From NCBI GenBank assembly GCA_031310005.1, contig CM062386.1:2418001-2482000 (forward strand): 64,000 nucleotides of DNA, in the 5' to 3' direction. The DNA comes from Dactylellina haptotyla. Its lineage: Eukaryota; Ascomycota; Orbiliomycetes; Orbiliales; Orbiliaceae. The translations under genes were made by a program, and so were the position numbers. Below, one piece after another: positions 11,818 through 26,395 of this stretch (position 1 is its first letter; the number at the start of each line of letters is the position of its first letter). A model generated the notes under the pieces. It was not told the DNA's origin. It did not search any database and worked only from the letters and a program-made list of their open reading frames with translations.

Positions 11818-13942
11818 GGGATCACGCAAACGTTCCTTTCCATTATCGTGAAAATCTATCAGTATCGACGGCAGGAAAGTGGGGAAAGTGGTGAATGGTG
11901 GGCTGAGACGTCATCCGGGCATGGTTAGCGACGAGAGAGCTGCATCAACCTTGCAAGTAAGCTCTCGAAAGCAAGCTCAGGAGCTTCAACGAGATACATC
12001 CATTTGCATTTTGCCTTGACTTTCCGCACCGCTTTGCTTTTTGAAGGATGCGTGTGTGCATGACACGGTTCGATAATAGGTCGACGATTGGTTCGACACA
12101 GGTGGGGAAAGGTCTGAAGCTTGGGGTCACCCCTGCAACCAGTCCCATTCGCTTGAGCTGAGAGAGAACATGGCGAGCTTATGAGCTTACCTGCAATTCT
12201 GTTGTACAATGTAGATGGTTTGCCAAAACGAAACCCTTGTGGGGATAAGGAAAAAAGCAAAGCTGTAATCATGGCGAGGCGTGTGACCCATCGAGTTCTC
12301 GGTCCGAGAGGAATTCTTCAACCAAGATATAGATTTTTGCTCCCTCGCTCCTTCCGACGTCTGGCAGGTACCTTGGCACGGTTTAATAGTGGCAACGTAG
12401 TCCCGTGGCTAACCATTAGTGTCAATAGATTATTGTGCGAGGCTCTTTTGTCGAAGGAAAAAATAAATTAGAAAAAACAATAATATAGTAATAAGAACGT
12501 GCTAACGGTCTAAGATCTCCAGAAGCTCACATCAAAGCTTCTTGTTCAGGGTGAAAGTGCGCGGCATTCGCAAGTATTCGAATCGAAGTGAAAATAAGAT
12601 GATTTTCACAAGCAAACGGGGGCGCGGGCGGGTTGCTGTACAGAAATTTTAAGGTTTACGTCGACAATCAGTGGGACATTGTATCTGGCGGACTCGGTAG
12701 CTCGGAACAAACAGCCCAAAGGCCGCTACAAGCCTGCAGGAAGCAACCAAAATGTTTGCCACATGGTATCGAGCGAGGCTACAGGTCACAGGATGTTGAT
12801 GAGATTTCTTTTTCAGGTTTCAGGCTGACGCTACGTTCATGAGGGCAAGAACAGAACTCCGAAAGCATCAACGAAAAGGGAGCTGATGGAAATGAAAGAT
12901 GAGACGAATAAGGCTATTCAAGCTCTGTGTGGGTCCTGTAGTTGCACTCGGCAGGCTAGATCTGTTCTGATGTCCCGTGATTAAGTAATTTTTCATTTTC
13001 AATTTTCAGATTTTCTTGGGGGGTTGTGAGTTCGGAACTCAGAAGAGAGATTGGAGCTCTAAAGAGAATGAACTTTAAGATAACAGATGCGAGGTTCGTG
13101 TTAAAGGGGAGAGCGTAAAACAATTGTGATTAGAGTGTGGATGCATTTTGAAACGTTCAGGACAACCACTCAACAAAATTTACGTTCATCCCTGGGATCT
13201 CTTTCAGTTGGCTCAGGGGGAAATGAGGGCTTGAAAATTCGGGTAGTTTTTTTTTGGTTTGGAACCACTCGTATCAATCAACAGTAATCAATTTGGGAAA
13301 CGCTGTTAGCTTGTGCGTAATCTGCATGTATGTAGTATTATTCGAGTGAAAGGGAAAAGTGCTGAGGATCATAGGAAAAAAGGCTATACTGTTTTTTTTT
13401 AATGGGGTGGGTTTTTTTTAAATCTTTTCTTTTTAAAAAAAAATCTTTTAGGAAGTCGCAGGTCACAACTGACTAATCTTTCTTCCCGTCGTAAGAAAAA
13501 TCTCTTGACAAGAGGATAGGTGACCTGGTGTTCCATGCCACTTTAGCGATCAAATGCAATGACCTCTCAGAAACCTGGCGTCTCTGCATGGTTCCATTCA
13601 GTTTAGCCAAGCTAACGAGCGAGGTGTGGGGACTTGCGAACTTAGAAGAGAAGCCGAAAAAAAGCAAGGAACTCTAGGAGCAAGGACCTTGTTGATGGAG
13701 CATGCGCTCAGATGATAACATACTTCCCGAAAAACTCGAAATTTAAATTGATAGATGCAAGTTGTAAGGAAGGGGGTTTATCAGTGACAAGGAGAGTCTG
13801 GAGGAGGCCGATACCATAGCGCCAGAGCCTATGAGAAGGGCGGAAGCTTGGATGGCTACGATGATCCTGCTGGCTCGGTGAACAGGACCAGGCCGTTGAA
13901 CTTGGGAGTTTGTCTTTGTGCTGGTAAGCGCAACAACACCGG

Positions 13943-13962
13943 CGACCGACCGACCGACCGAC
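13943..13962. repeat. (CGAC)5 microsatellite
   Basis: Five perfect CGAC units. The same unit recurs four times at 44945-44960, in another intergenic region. Confidence 0.9.
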
Positions 13963-14284
13963 GGTTCGAGCTCGAGGATATCGAAACTCGTGTTCATTAA
14001 TTTGGGCATGAAGAGAGCATTCGAAGGAAAAGAGAAAAGGTGAGAAAGAAGGAGAAAGTCGGAGATACTCCAACAGTGAAGCCCTCTCGTTCGCCATGGT
14101 AACAAGACCATCTCCACCTTAGCGCTCTTTATGTCCCTGTTAGCTCAACGGTATCAACCCTTTCCCTTGCAAGAGGGGATGGGCCAAGGGTTCCCGAACA
14201 TGACTTATATTTTCTTCTTTGGAATATATCGTCTTTTTGTAGGAAAACTTCTCTTCCAGTAGGGGAGAGAGGTTCATCGATGGA

Positions 14285-14345
14285 ATCCTTCTCTCTCTCT
14301 GTCTCTGTCTCTGCCCCCCCCCCCTCTCTCCCTCCCTCTCTCTTA
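14285..14345. repeat. CT-rich low-complexity tract
   Basis: A run of CT, CCC and TCCC units. It generates open frames on both strands that should not be taken as genes. Confidence 0.8.
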
Positions 14346-14837
14346 CACGCGGCTGCTGGGGACTGCAAGGCTGTCGTTTTACGATTTCGCCGTGCATATC
14401 TCGTGTCTAGAAGAATACGGCCAAAGGAAGAGGAAAAGGATAGCCTAGCGAGAGTGCCCGATACAGCGCGCGAAGCATGATCAAATGTCAGATAACTACT
14501 GTGCATATTGACCATACCACACAGCAGCAGCAATCAAGCCCAACCATTTTCTGTGATATTAATATTTTTTTAGGCCCCGTAGCTTTCCTTGGCTTGGCCA
14601 TGGGGGCTAAGAAGGGTGGCCCCCTTCCTGACGACGGCCCAATCCCCATGCGCTGCTAGGAGAAGGATGGAGGGATGGGATGCTGCGTCAAGATCCATTG
14701 CTAGCTAGTGCCAGCAGCTATCAACAGGGCAAATTTCCTTGTATCGAGTCAGAAGCAATAAATTCTGTTATATAATGAGAAGCCCAGAAACTGAGGCCCC
14801 GTCCGTAGCACACTCCCTAAAGAGCATTTAGATCGGT

Positions 14838-14905
14838 TTTCCCTTCCTTCCCTTTGCCTTTCTCCCTTCTTCTCTTTCTTCCCTTTCTTTCTCTCCACTC
14901 CTCCC
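14838..14905 (+). promoter_or_regulatory. Pyrimidine-rich core promoter of the PH_6 gene
   Basis: A dense C/T tract directly upstream of a probable transcribed leader, of the kind that precedes transcription starts of strongly expressed filamentous-fungal genes. It lies about 90-150 bases before a strong intron donor at 14991. Confidence 0.45.
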
Positions 14906-14990
14906 ACAAATCTCTTCATCACACAAAAGCCAACCAGTAGTCGAAAGCGAGCGCGGTCAGTGTCTGTGCCCCCGATATCATCAGATAAAT

Positions 14991-15798
14991 GTAAGTACAG
15001 AAAGATGCCTGGTTCCGTCCTTCATGTTCACTATCCCCCTGCCTGCCAACCGCCGTTCCAAAATGGGCTCCGATTCTCTCTCCCTGCTCTTGTCTTCACG
15101 CTTGGTTATAAGGGCCAGTTGCCACGAAGAACCTGAGCGATAAGAGCAAGGTCCGCACTGCACTACTTTTTTTGACTGAGAATTCGCGGTCATTCTGCCC
15201 AGTCCCCTCTGTTCGCAAAAGAGCCCATCACGTGTTTCTAGGTCCTTCCTTCCTTCGTAACTGGAACCCACCTCCAAGCTTGCTTTATATGCCTTGCTAG
15301 GCTTGGTGGAGCCTGTTGTGTTTGTTCATATAACGTATGCTCTGGCCCTGTCTCGATCATGCAAAGTACAGTCTCCGCAAATTCGCATGGAATCGTTGCC
15401 AGTTCCCTGCTCCCTCTGATGAGCGGGTAGCAGGTCACCTAGCAGTGCCAGTATGGTATCCCTCGAGGTGGAGGGCGATTATCCTAACCATCTTGGTTGT
15501 CACATCAATATACGGATATTGAGTGGAGAAACTGTGTTTGCTCGAACAGGCGCCTAAGTGGGTGCAGTTCCAGCGCGATCAGAGCTCTTGCGCCAACCAA
15601 CAAGCCCAAGAATCAATACCCGAGCAGAGGCAGCAACCCTCCTTTTCGACCAGTGCTATATTACCACCATAACCCATTCCCTTGCGATTCTCCTTTTCGA
15701 TCTCTCTGGTGCACTTTAGCATTAACGATATACTCTCTGCTTGAAGACAGATTTGATTGAACGAGCAAGTTTACTAACTGTACACTGACTGTGCCCAG
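14991..15798 (+). other. Probable 808-bp intron in the 5' leader of the PH_6 gene
   Basis: A consensus donor GTAAGT at 14991 and a perfect branch sequence TACTAAC at 15772-15778, 20 bases before the acceptor CAG at 15796-15798, bracket a long intron. The remaining leader then runs 38 bases to the ATG at 15837. The splice signals are seen directly; that they pair with each other is inference. Confidence 0.5.
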
Positions 15799-15836
15799 TT
15801 TTTACGCATACTCAGCTACGCAAGAATACTGCAACA

Positions 15837-17835
15837 ATGTCTGAAGTTAAGCCTGTCGAAACAACTGAGGCTGCCACGAGCGCTGCTCCAGCCGTAGAAG
15901 CAGTTACCGAACCAGCAGTTGCCGAAACCAAGATTGAGGAGCCTGCCGCTGTTGAGACTAAAACTGAAGAGCCCACTGCGGAGACTCCTGCTGCTGAAAC
16001 TACAACCGCGGAGACAACCGCGGAAACACCCGCGGAAGATGCGCCCAAGGAGATCGAGCCCATCACTGAGGGTGTTTTGGAAACCAAGTTTCTCTCCGCG
16101 ATTCCGTATGTTATAGACGTTACACCTTGAGTTGGTCTGGCACTAATATGTGAGCGGAAATAGATTGTTCATCAGGAAGCAAACATGCTACTTTGCGGAG
16201 GAGCCTTGCCCTGAGAAGAGTCTTGCTGAATACCTCAAAAAAGAAAAGTCGAAGGCCGCCCTCGCTACCTATGCTCACGCTACCCAGACTGGAAAGGGCT
16301 TACTGTTCCTTACCAAAACTGACAAGACGAAGCCAACTAATATCGTCCTACTAGTAAGTTGCTTCCCTGTCGGTTCTTAGTTGCTATTAAGCCATAGTCT
16401 CACATTTATTAGGACGGTGCCGATATTACAACTCAAGGAGAGAAAAAATTTACGATTAAGAGCGATGAGCACAATTTCCAATTGGAGGCACCCACTAGAG
16501 TTATTCGTGACAGATGGTTTCACACTTTGAAACTAAAGATCGCCGAGTCTGAAGGTGTCCACGCCGCTATCTCCGAGACTGAAGGCTTCAAAACAGTTCT
16601 TGAGAAGCTTACAAGTGAGCAACACAAATCCTAAAATTATATTACTTGAATCTAACAATATTGTGTAGAGCCTGTTGTCATCGCCCCACTCTCAAAGAAA
16701 GAGGAACCTGTTGAGGATAAAGAAGGGACCGAGGCGAAGGAGGCTACCGAGCCAGCAGCCCCAGTCGCAGAAGCTGAGGAGACGGCCACAGAAACCCCTG
16801 TTGCTGAAAGCTCTACTGTCCCAGCTGAGAAGAAGGAAGAAAAGAAGAGATCTAGCTCGAAGAACAGACTGAATAGGTTCTCCTTCTTTGGTAAGAAGGA
16901 AGAGAAGGAAAAGGCCGAAGAAAAGAAGGTTGATGAACCAGTTGGTAAGTTGGTATTCGAATATAATATCCATTTTACTAGGAATATCCAAGCTGATAGT
17001 GTTCACAGCGGAAGCCAAAGAGGAGACCCCGGCCATTACTGAACCCGAGCCAGTTGCTGCTGAAACTGTGGCTATGACTGAGCCAGCTCCTGTTGTAGTA
17101 GCTCCAACTGAAGAAGCCGCTCCCCCAAGTACTACCGAGCAAGCCGCAGAGACCCTGGTTGAGACCCCAGTAGAAGCCTCAGCAAAAGAAGAAACTAGCC
17201 CCACGACTAGTCCTGTTACAAGCCCTAAGGCGAACAGAAAAAGCTTTCTTGGGGGTATTTTTGGAAGAAAAAATGAGAAAAAGACAGAAGTTTCACCAGC
17301 TGAAGAATCATCCAAACCTGAAGAAAAACCTGAAGAGGTTGCTGCCACCCAGGCCGAAACCCCGGCGCCTACCAGCGAGCCTGCTCCAGTTACCACCGAG
17401 AACGTTCCTGATGAGCCCCAAGTCGCTGCTGTCGAGCAGTCAGCCGAAACTACGGAGGCCAAGGAGGCCAAAGATGAGACATCAGAGCCCCGTGAGAGAA
17501 AGACCTCTCTATTTGGATCTCTCCGAAGAGATAAATCTACAGATGGTGAAGACAAGCCCCGTCGCAGTCTCAGCTTCTGGAAGAAAGAGAAGAAGCCAGC
17601 ACCTGGCAAAGAGGAGACACCAATCGCGGAGACAGAGGCCGAGCCATCAACTGAACCAACCGCTGAGACATCGGAACCCGTTAAAACCGAGACAACGGCG
17701 GCGGAGATAAAGAAGACCGAAATCGAAACGCCAGCCCCTCCCCAGATCCCTGATGCAGGAGAATCCGAGGTCAAGGATGGTAGGATCGGAGACGTCGTTC
17801 CCGAAGCTGTCACTGTGGTTGCTTCTAAGGCCTGA
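15837..17835 (+). CDS. PH_6-domain protein, Mug6-like, with acidic disordered tail
   Basis: Exons 15837-16105, 16164-16353, 16413-16614, 16669-16944 and 17009-17835 encode about 587 residues. A Glu/Thr/Ala/Pro-rich N-terminus (1-85) is followed by a PH-like domain at about 85-215 (PLFIRKQTCYFAEEPCPEKS; VIRDRWFHTLKLKI), which I recognise as the fungal PH_6 family, named after fission yeast Mug6, upregulated in meiosis. The remaining 370 residues are very acidic and Ala/Thr/Pro-rich. Four short basic-aromatic motifs interrupt this tail: FSFFGKK (about 292), FLGGIFGRK (about 392), SLFGSLRR (about 479) and SLSFWKK (about 500). Biochemical function is unknown; membrane or phosphoinositide contact is a reasonable guess. 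A long antisense frame covers 16692-17888 but is an artefact of composition. Confidence 0.82.
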
Positions 17836-18766
17836 TCGGCTCGGTAGAATATGATACTCTTCCCACTCCTAGTATCTTGAAACTGCAATACTCACGAAAT
17901 GGACATGAAGCAAAAAAAATAATGTCAACTTTAATTTTAATTTTCTTTTTCCCCTTTGAGCATTGCAACAGACATCTCTTTAAATGGGATCTCATAACCT
18001 TGTTGCGACTTGTCACAGACCCTGCTTCACACAAATAATATACTCTCTCTTGCATAGCGAACTAATTAACCTCTCATTCTCTCATCCTCTCATCTTTTAC
18101 ACGCGAGATATCCTGAAGCATTGTCTTTTGTAATCACGGCGAAAAACTCACGCATGGTTCTTTTTTCCTTTCCTTTTATATCTGCTTTGAAATCTGTTTC
18201 TCCTTGCCTCGTTAGTTAATCCATGTAATCTCGTCACTTAATATCTATCCTATCCCTTGTTCGCATTATGTTCGACTTATATTCTTATGTTAGCAATTCT
18301 CTGGCTTGTTTTCAAAGTTATTTTTCATTCTAACAAAGACAATAATTTGTATTTAATAGATAATAATAGTCCCGTTTTGTCAAGCTTGATAAATTTTGTT
18401 TTACCAGTTTCAAGATTTACCCCAAAGCTTTAGGGTGTAAATTTTAATTTAGACTTTACAGATATATCTTGAAATACTCCCTTGTTCATCAATTGCATGT
18501 TTTAGCTCTTGGAATAGGCGATCGATCGGGGAGGTTGGATCGGAATAGGCGTATTCGAAACCTAAGGATATCTAGTTCAATACATGTACAACTACATCCT
18601 TAGGGCAGCTAATATATATACAATTCCGAAAGCGCGTGGAAATACTCCCATCTAGGTACCCATCCTCAGGCCAAAATTCGTCCCCATCACTACAAACTAC
18701 CTACAACCACAGTCACGAAACCAAAGTCTGTTGCGGAGCTTCGCAAGCACTCAAACAGAATCCAGG
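17836..18766. other. Convergent intergenic region
   Basis: AT-rich 3' sequences of the PH_6 gene and the small minus-strand gene. No gene seen. Confidence 0.6.
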
Positions 18767-19196
18767 TTAATTCCAAGCAAGCGTATCTGAGCTAGTCAGA
18801 TTGCCGCTACCTTGTGCGGCAGTATTTAATTGCGGTTTAAGTTTCGTTTTCGTGCGTGCTTCTACAGCGCGTTGTGCCTCTTCTCGTCGCTGCTTATTTA
18901 AAGGCTAGGTTAGCGCGGTGCGAGACAGAAATTCGCAGACCTGTCTGAAAGAGCCTTGACATTTCTGCATGGTTAGGTGAACAAGATGGAGTTTAAAATC
19001 ATACAGCAGCAGCGGCTGCGGCCGCATTCCCGGCGTTCGAAGGCACGGAGCTTGTTGCGCCGCTACCCTTTCTCCCCTGAGCGCTACTGTCACCACCGAG
19101 GGTGTGTCCAGGACCAGAGGTTCTGTAGGTTGACTTTGCCGTTCGCGCTGGCTCCGCAGAGGCTTCGTAGTCTTCTTTGCTGCCGCCGCAGCCCAT
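18767..19196 (-). CDS. Small protein with N-myristoylation/palmitoylation-type start (unknown function)
   Basis: I do not recognise the family. Exon 1 (19196-19005) encodes 64 residues starting MGCGGSKEDYE. Gly2 plus Ser6 fits N-myristoylation, and Cys3 is placed for palmitoylation, so membrane attachment is likely. It ends in seven alanines at a donor GTATGA. The next segments in phase are a 24-nt exon (18964-18941) and a last exon (18892-18767) encoding a charged helix (QRREEAQRAVEARTKTK) and ending DTLAWN. Each intron has a branch-like CTAAC and a good acceptor. Skipping the 24-nt exon also keeps frame, giving 105 rather than 113 residues. Phase agreement across three exons and a coherent basic C-terminus favour a real gene over chance. 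Its 5' side faces PRP5's 3' end. Confidence 0.6.
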
Positions 19197-19736
19197 TTTC
19201 GGGTAGTAGATTAAATCTGAGGTGCGAGGAGGGTATGCTTAGGCTGTTTTTGGAGGTATGCGAAGCGTCGATGAGAGAAGATGGAGCAAACGTCCCGTGT
19301 GGATGGGACTCAGGCTCCAGTTATACAGGGTGGCGGGTCTGCACTGCATCGTGTCGCAAGGGCAGGCCAACGCGCAAACCGGGCTAATCAATTATGCAGG
19401 TTGGCGCCGGCATTGGCATTGCGAACTTTCGGCTGAATAGGCCAACACGAAAGGAAGCTCAACAATCTTACACAAGGTGCGTCCAACGTGGAAATCCGAC
19501 AGTCATGTCGGGAAGATCTCGATTAAATCCGCCATATGCACCGAATTACTTAGATATAGTATCACCTAGGCTTCTAACAACATATGCTATATGGAGGAGT
19601 GTTTTTCATATCAACTGAGGTCGGCACCCGGTAATAATCGTACTGTAAAATGTCAGCAGTATATTGTAAGCAGAAAGCAGAAGAGAAAAAAAGAAAGAAG
19701 AAAAAAAACAAGTTACGTAATATCAAGAAAAACAAT
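19197..19736. other. Intergenic, promoter of the small gene and 3' end of PRP5
   Basis: 540 bases between two minus-strand genes. It should hold the promoter of the small lipidated protein gene. No gene or clear motif seen. Confidence 0.55.
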
Positions 19737-23525
<3,789 letters not shown>

Positions 23526-23933
23526 CCGGGGAGATTGGTCGCCTACAGGCGGCTATATTACGGTAGCGACTTTGGCGGTTCGATCGAAGTGTCGGCGTGT
23601 CGGCAAGGGTTGATGGGAGAGTGGTGGAGGGAGAGGTGGGAAGCCTATAACACTTTGGAGGTTGGTTGGGTTTGAGCAATCGATGGACTGAGCTTTTGGC
23701 GGGTGACTCTCAGCGTGGTCTCAGGCACAACAACACAATCCCGATTTCGCACCAATTTTACAACGTAGGCGTACACACACACACACACATTTATATATGA
23801 ATATATATATACAATTGCTCAGTCACTTGTTTGATACATTTCACGGTTGAACGAATAGCATGTTGATATATCATACATCTTCGGTCCTGTGACAGACAGG
23901 CACGATATATGCAATGGCCGTCTAGAGGTGCGC
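23526..23933. repeat. PRP5 promoter region with AC and AT microsatellites
   Basis: 408 bases between TPT1 and PRP5. It holds an (AC)n run (about 23772-23788) followed by alternating AT (about 23791-23812). This spacer must carry both the TPT1 3' end and the PRP5 promoter. Confidence 0.7.
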
Positions 23934-25035
23934 TCATATTCTGGTATCTTCGAGGGCAGCCGACACATCTCCCAATTCGTCTTCAACCGGAACACTCCGT
24001 CTACCTTTGCCCTTCCCCCTCCCACCCCGACTCCCACGGGGGGTCGAGTGGGACTTCCCCTTCTTGGCCTTCCCGGTGCTCGGCCATTCTTTAATAACTC
24101 CCTCATCTCGCGTCCACAAGTCGCCTCCACCCGCTCTTCCACCGCAATCCTCAACACGGAGGACGTAGTCCATCGAGAGCATCCCACCTCCCTCCTTCCC
24201 GTTCGTCAATATAACATCATTGTCGCTCGTCCAAAACCCCACTCCATCGCGTATACCCTTTTCGATATCGATGTAAAACAGAACTTCGGCGTTAAACCTC
24301 ATCCCACTCAGAACTGCAGGAATCTCTTCTCCTGTCTCGGGGTGTACTGACGCCTTGGGCAACCCAGCCGCACAATGGATATGCGTTCTACCCATATTTC
24401 TTAGTCCACCGCTCTCTAATATTTGTGTTAAAGCAGAATAATAAGTTCCGTGGACACAAATGCTAGGCAAATTAGTCTTATCGATTGGTTGTAAAAGTAA
24501 GGCTTCCTGCACAGGTATCGAATGGCCCTGGGTCGCCCGTATAAAGTAATGCCTTAGGTCTGGATTTGGATCATTATCGAAATCGGGGATGAATTCTTCC
24601 ACATTTGATAATCGTACGTGCGGGTCTGTCGAAATGGAGGGGTCCGCGGAGGAAGAAACGCTGAAATCGCTCAGAAGAGGGGGGGTCGTCGATTGTTCGG
24701 GAGCCTCACGAATAAGCTTGAAACGTTTCTTCGCATTTTTCTGGACAGCTTGATAGAGAGTTGGAAAGTCGAGTCCGAGTTGCTGATATTTCCGAGAATT
24801 CAACTACAAGCCACCCAAAGTTAGGAAGAGTGACAAGGAAAAAAGTATGGCTTGGGGCTATGGCTCTGGGGAAGAGGGAATGTACCAGTTCTGCAACATT
24901 GACATAGCCATCCGCTCTCATATTCAGCTTTTCTTCACGAGCACTGTGTCTGAGCGTCCGCGAAAGCGCACGAGAAATCTGCTCGTCTCGGTCCATACCG
25001 CTTCGTCCACCTCTGGATACTTTCCCAGCGATCAT
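23934..25035 (-). CDS. TPT1: tRNA 2'-phosphotransferase Tpt1
   Basis: Tpt1 removes the 2'-phosphate left at the splice junction of ligated tRNAs, passing it to NAD+ to make ADP-ribose 1''-2'' cyclic phosphate. Exons 25035-24886 and 24803-23934 encode 339 residues. The KptA/Tpt1 fold is shown by SRTLRH (Arg29-His30), the winged-helix segment LNMRADGYVNV, IRATQGHS, VHGTYYSAL, GRTHIHCA and the conserved Arg in LSGMRFNAEVLFYID. These cover the Arg-His-Arg-Arg set needed for catalysis in yeast Tpt1. Family members are usually 200-260 residues. The extra length comes from an internal linker (about 75-110) and a C-terminal tail rich in Arg, Gly and Lys (from about residue 295). The tail could bind RNA or act as a nuclear signal; that is inference. 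Confidence 0.93.
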
Positions 25036-25585
25036 GGTTGATAAGCTGATCGGGCTTTGAGAGACGTTGTAATAAATATGAAGATGTGATAGCTGTCTTT
25101 TGTAAAATCTAAAATAGAGACGGGGGGGAGAGACGCGGCGGCAACAGTTCATTAGGGTATACCTACTTCACCTAATTCACTTTATATACAAGTTCTTCGT
25201 AGGTTTGGTGGTTGTCAAAGCTGAAGGCCTTTGACTCAGAAGCAGTTAGTGTTCCCAAAATAAGAAACACCAGCCGTACCCAGTAATAAATGCAAAGCCG
25301 AACCAATGGGGAACATACAACTGCAACACAAACCGAACCGAACCGAATCAAGACAACACTCAAATCAATAATACTCCACCAGGAGTATAAAATTCACTTG
25401 GAACAAAGTTATGGTCAATTACGGTATGCACGATATAAATATTTGTTTAAAGACTTCCATTCACCAAACTTAATCTACATCTCCCCCAAAGAAAAGAAAC
25501 TAAAAATAGTAATACAAATGAAATGAATGCATTTTACATGAGGCGCTCAACCCAATCATTCAATGACGTAAGAAAATTTGATTGT
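25036..25585. other. Intergenic between TPT1 and the GPI-protein gene
   Basis: 550 bases. It holds the TPT1 promoter and the 3' region of the GPI-protein gene. No further gene seen. Confidence 0.55.
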
Positions 25586-26395
25586 TTACGCAGCAATGAA
25601 GAGAGCAGCGAGACCAGCAACGGCAGCAACACCGTAGGAAACGGCGTTAGCAGAGGCAGCACCAGTGTAGCTTGGTGGTGGGGTGTAGACTGGGGTGGTC
25701 TCGTTCTTTGGTGGGGTTGGGCAGTTGTATCCACCTGGGCAAGATGGGACAACAGCGGTGGTGTAGACTGGAGGAGGAACTGGGGTGTAAGTTGGGACTG
25801 GGACTGGAGTTCCTGGGCAGTAGGTCGAGGTGACGGTGGTAGCATAGCAGTAGTCCTTTCCAGGGCAGACGGTGGTGTAGTAAGTGTTTGTGTAGGTTGG
25901 GACTGGGACTGGGGTCTCGCTTGGGCAAGGAGTGGAGGTCTCATATGGAGCTGGGACTGGAGTCTCGGAGCCATATGGAGCTGGGGTCTCATATGGGGCT
26001 GTGTAGTAGACAGCGGTGGAGTTGACAGCTGGGACGTAGTAAGAAGGAGACTCTCCAGTGCAGGTGGAGACGGAGTAAGCAGCCGAGGTGTAGGTGGCAG
26101 CTGGGCAGTTGGTCACATAGTCACCGCAAGAAGTAACGGTGATCTTGGTGTAGCTGGTGTAGGTGACCTCGCTGACTGGGCCGTACTCAGCTGGGGAAGA
26201 GCCGTATGGAGCTGGGGCAGCTGTGGTTGGGGCGGCATAGACGGCCTCGCTGGTTGGGGCAGCGTATCCCTCGGAGCAGGTCTTGATGGAAGTGTAGACT
26301 GCTTCGGCAGAGGTGTAGTAGACTGGCTCCTCGTAGTAAGAGGCGAGCGCACCGGAGACGGCGGCGGTGGTGGCGATGAAGGTGGAGAAATGCAT
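25586..26395 (-). CDS. Secreted GPI-anchored Tyr/Thr/Pro-rich cell wall protein
   Basis: A single uninterrupted frame of 269 residues. The start MHFSTFIATTAAVSGALA is a signal peptide with a cleavage site near 18-19. The end, a small-residue site near TGAASANA followed by SYGVAAVAGLAALFIAA, is a classic GPI-attachment signal. Between them lie Tyr/Thr/Ser/Pro-rich repeats, including PVPVPTYT and Tyr-Tyr-Thr units, several Cys (for example CPGKDYCY and CPGGYNCP), and N-glycosylation sequons NST and NET. Such proteins are cross-linked to the cell wall or held at the membrane; the exact role is unknown. The strong composition makes the opposite strand open too (25523-26437), giving a Trp/Gly-rich frame I reject. 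The promoter side (26396 onward) is shared with no neighbour. Confidence 0.85.
   Translation of the reverse strand: MHFSTFIATTAAVSGALASYYEEPVYYTSAEAVYTSIKTCSEGYAAPTSEAVYAAPTTAAPAPYGSSPAEYGPVSEVTYTSYTKITVTSCGDYVTNCPAATYTSAAYSVSTCTGESPSYYVPAVNSTAVYYTAPYETPAPYGSETPVPAPYETSTPCPSETPVPVPTYTNTYYTTVCPGKDYCYATTVTSTYCPGTPVPVPTYTPVPPPVYTTAVVPSCPGGYNCPTPPKNETTPVYTPPPSYTGAASANAVSYGVAAVAGLAALFIAA

Larger units (their letters stand above)
11470..15836. other. 4.4 kb gene-poor region
   Basis: No supported protein gene. It contains an A-rich tract (about 11779-11817), a (CGAC)5 microsatellite (943-962 past 13000), a CT-rich tract (about 14285-14345) and the pyrimidine-rich promoter and leader of the PH_6 gene (14816 onward). 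Open frames on both strands (for example 14129-14533 minus) are low-complexity and lack domains. A short tRNA-like stretch near 14137 fails to fold as a tRNA. Confidence 0.5.

Noticed and set aside
11925-12272. 115-residue minus-strand frame
   Set aside because: No recognisable domain and no conserved-looking segment; codon pattern unremarkable.
14137-14210. tRNA-like stretch (TTAGCTCAACGGTA ... CTTGCAAG ... GGGTTCCCGAAC)
   Set aside because: The D-arm-like and loop-like words are suggestive, but the acceptor stem does not pair and the anticodon and T stems are broken. At most a decayed tRNA relic.
14129-14533. 134-residue minus-strand frame
   Set aside because: Made largely from a CT/GA low-complexity tract; no domain, no splice support.
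16692-17888. 398-residue open frame on the minus strand
   Set aside because: It lies antisense to the PH_6 gene, whose Glu/Ala/Thr/Pro codons rarely give stops on the other strand. The sense model has domain, splice and phase support; the antisense protein is low-complexity Ser/Val with no domain.
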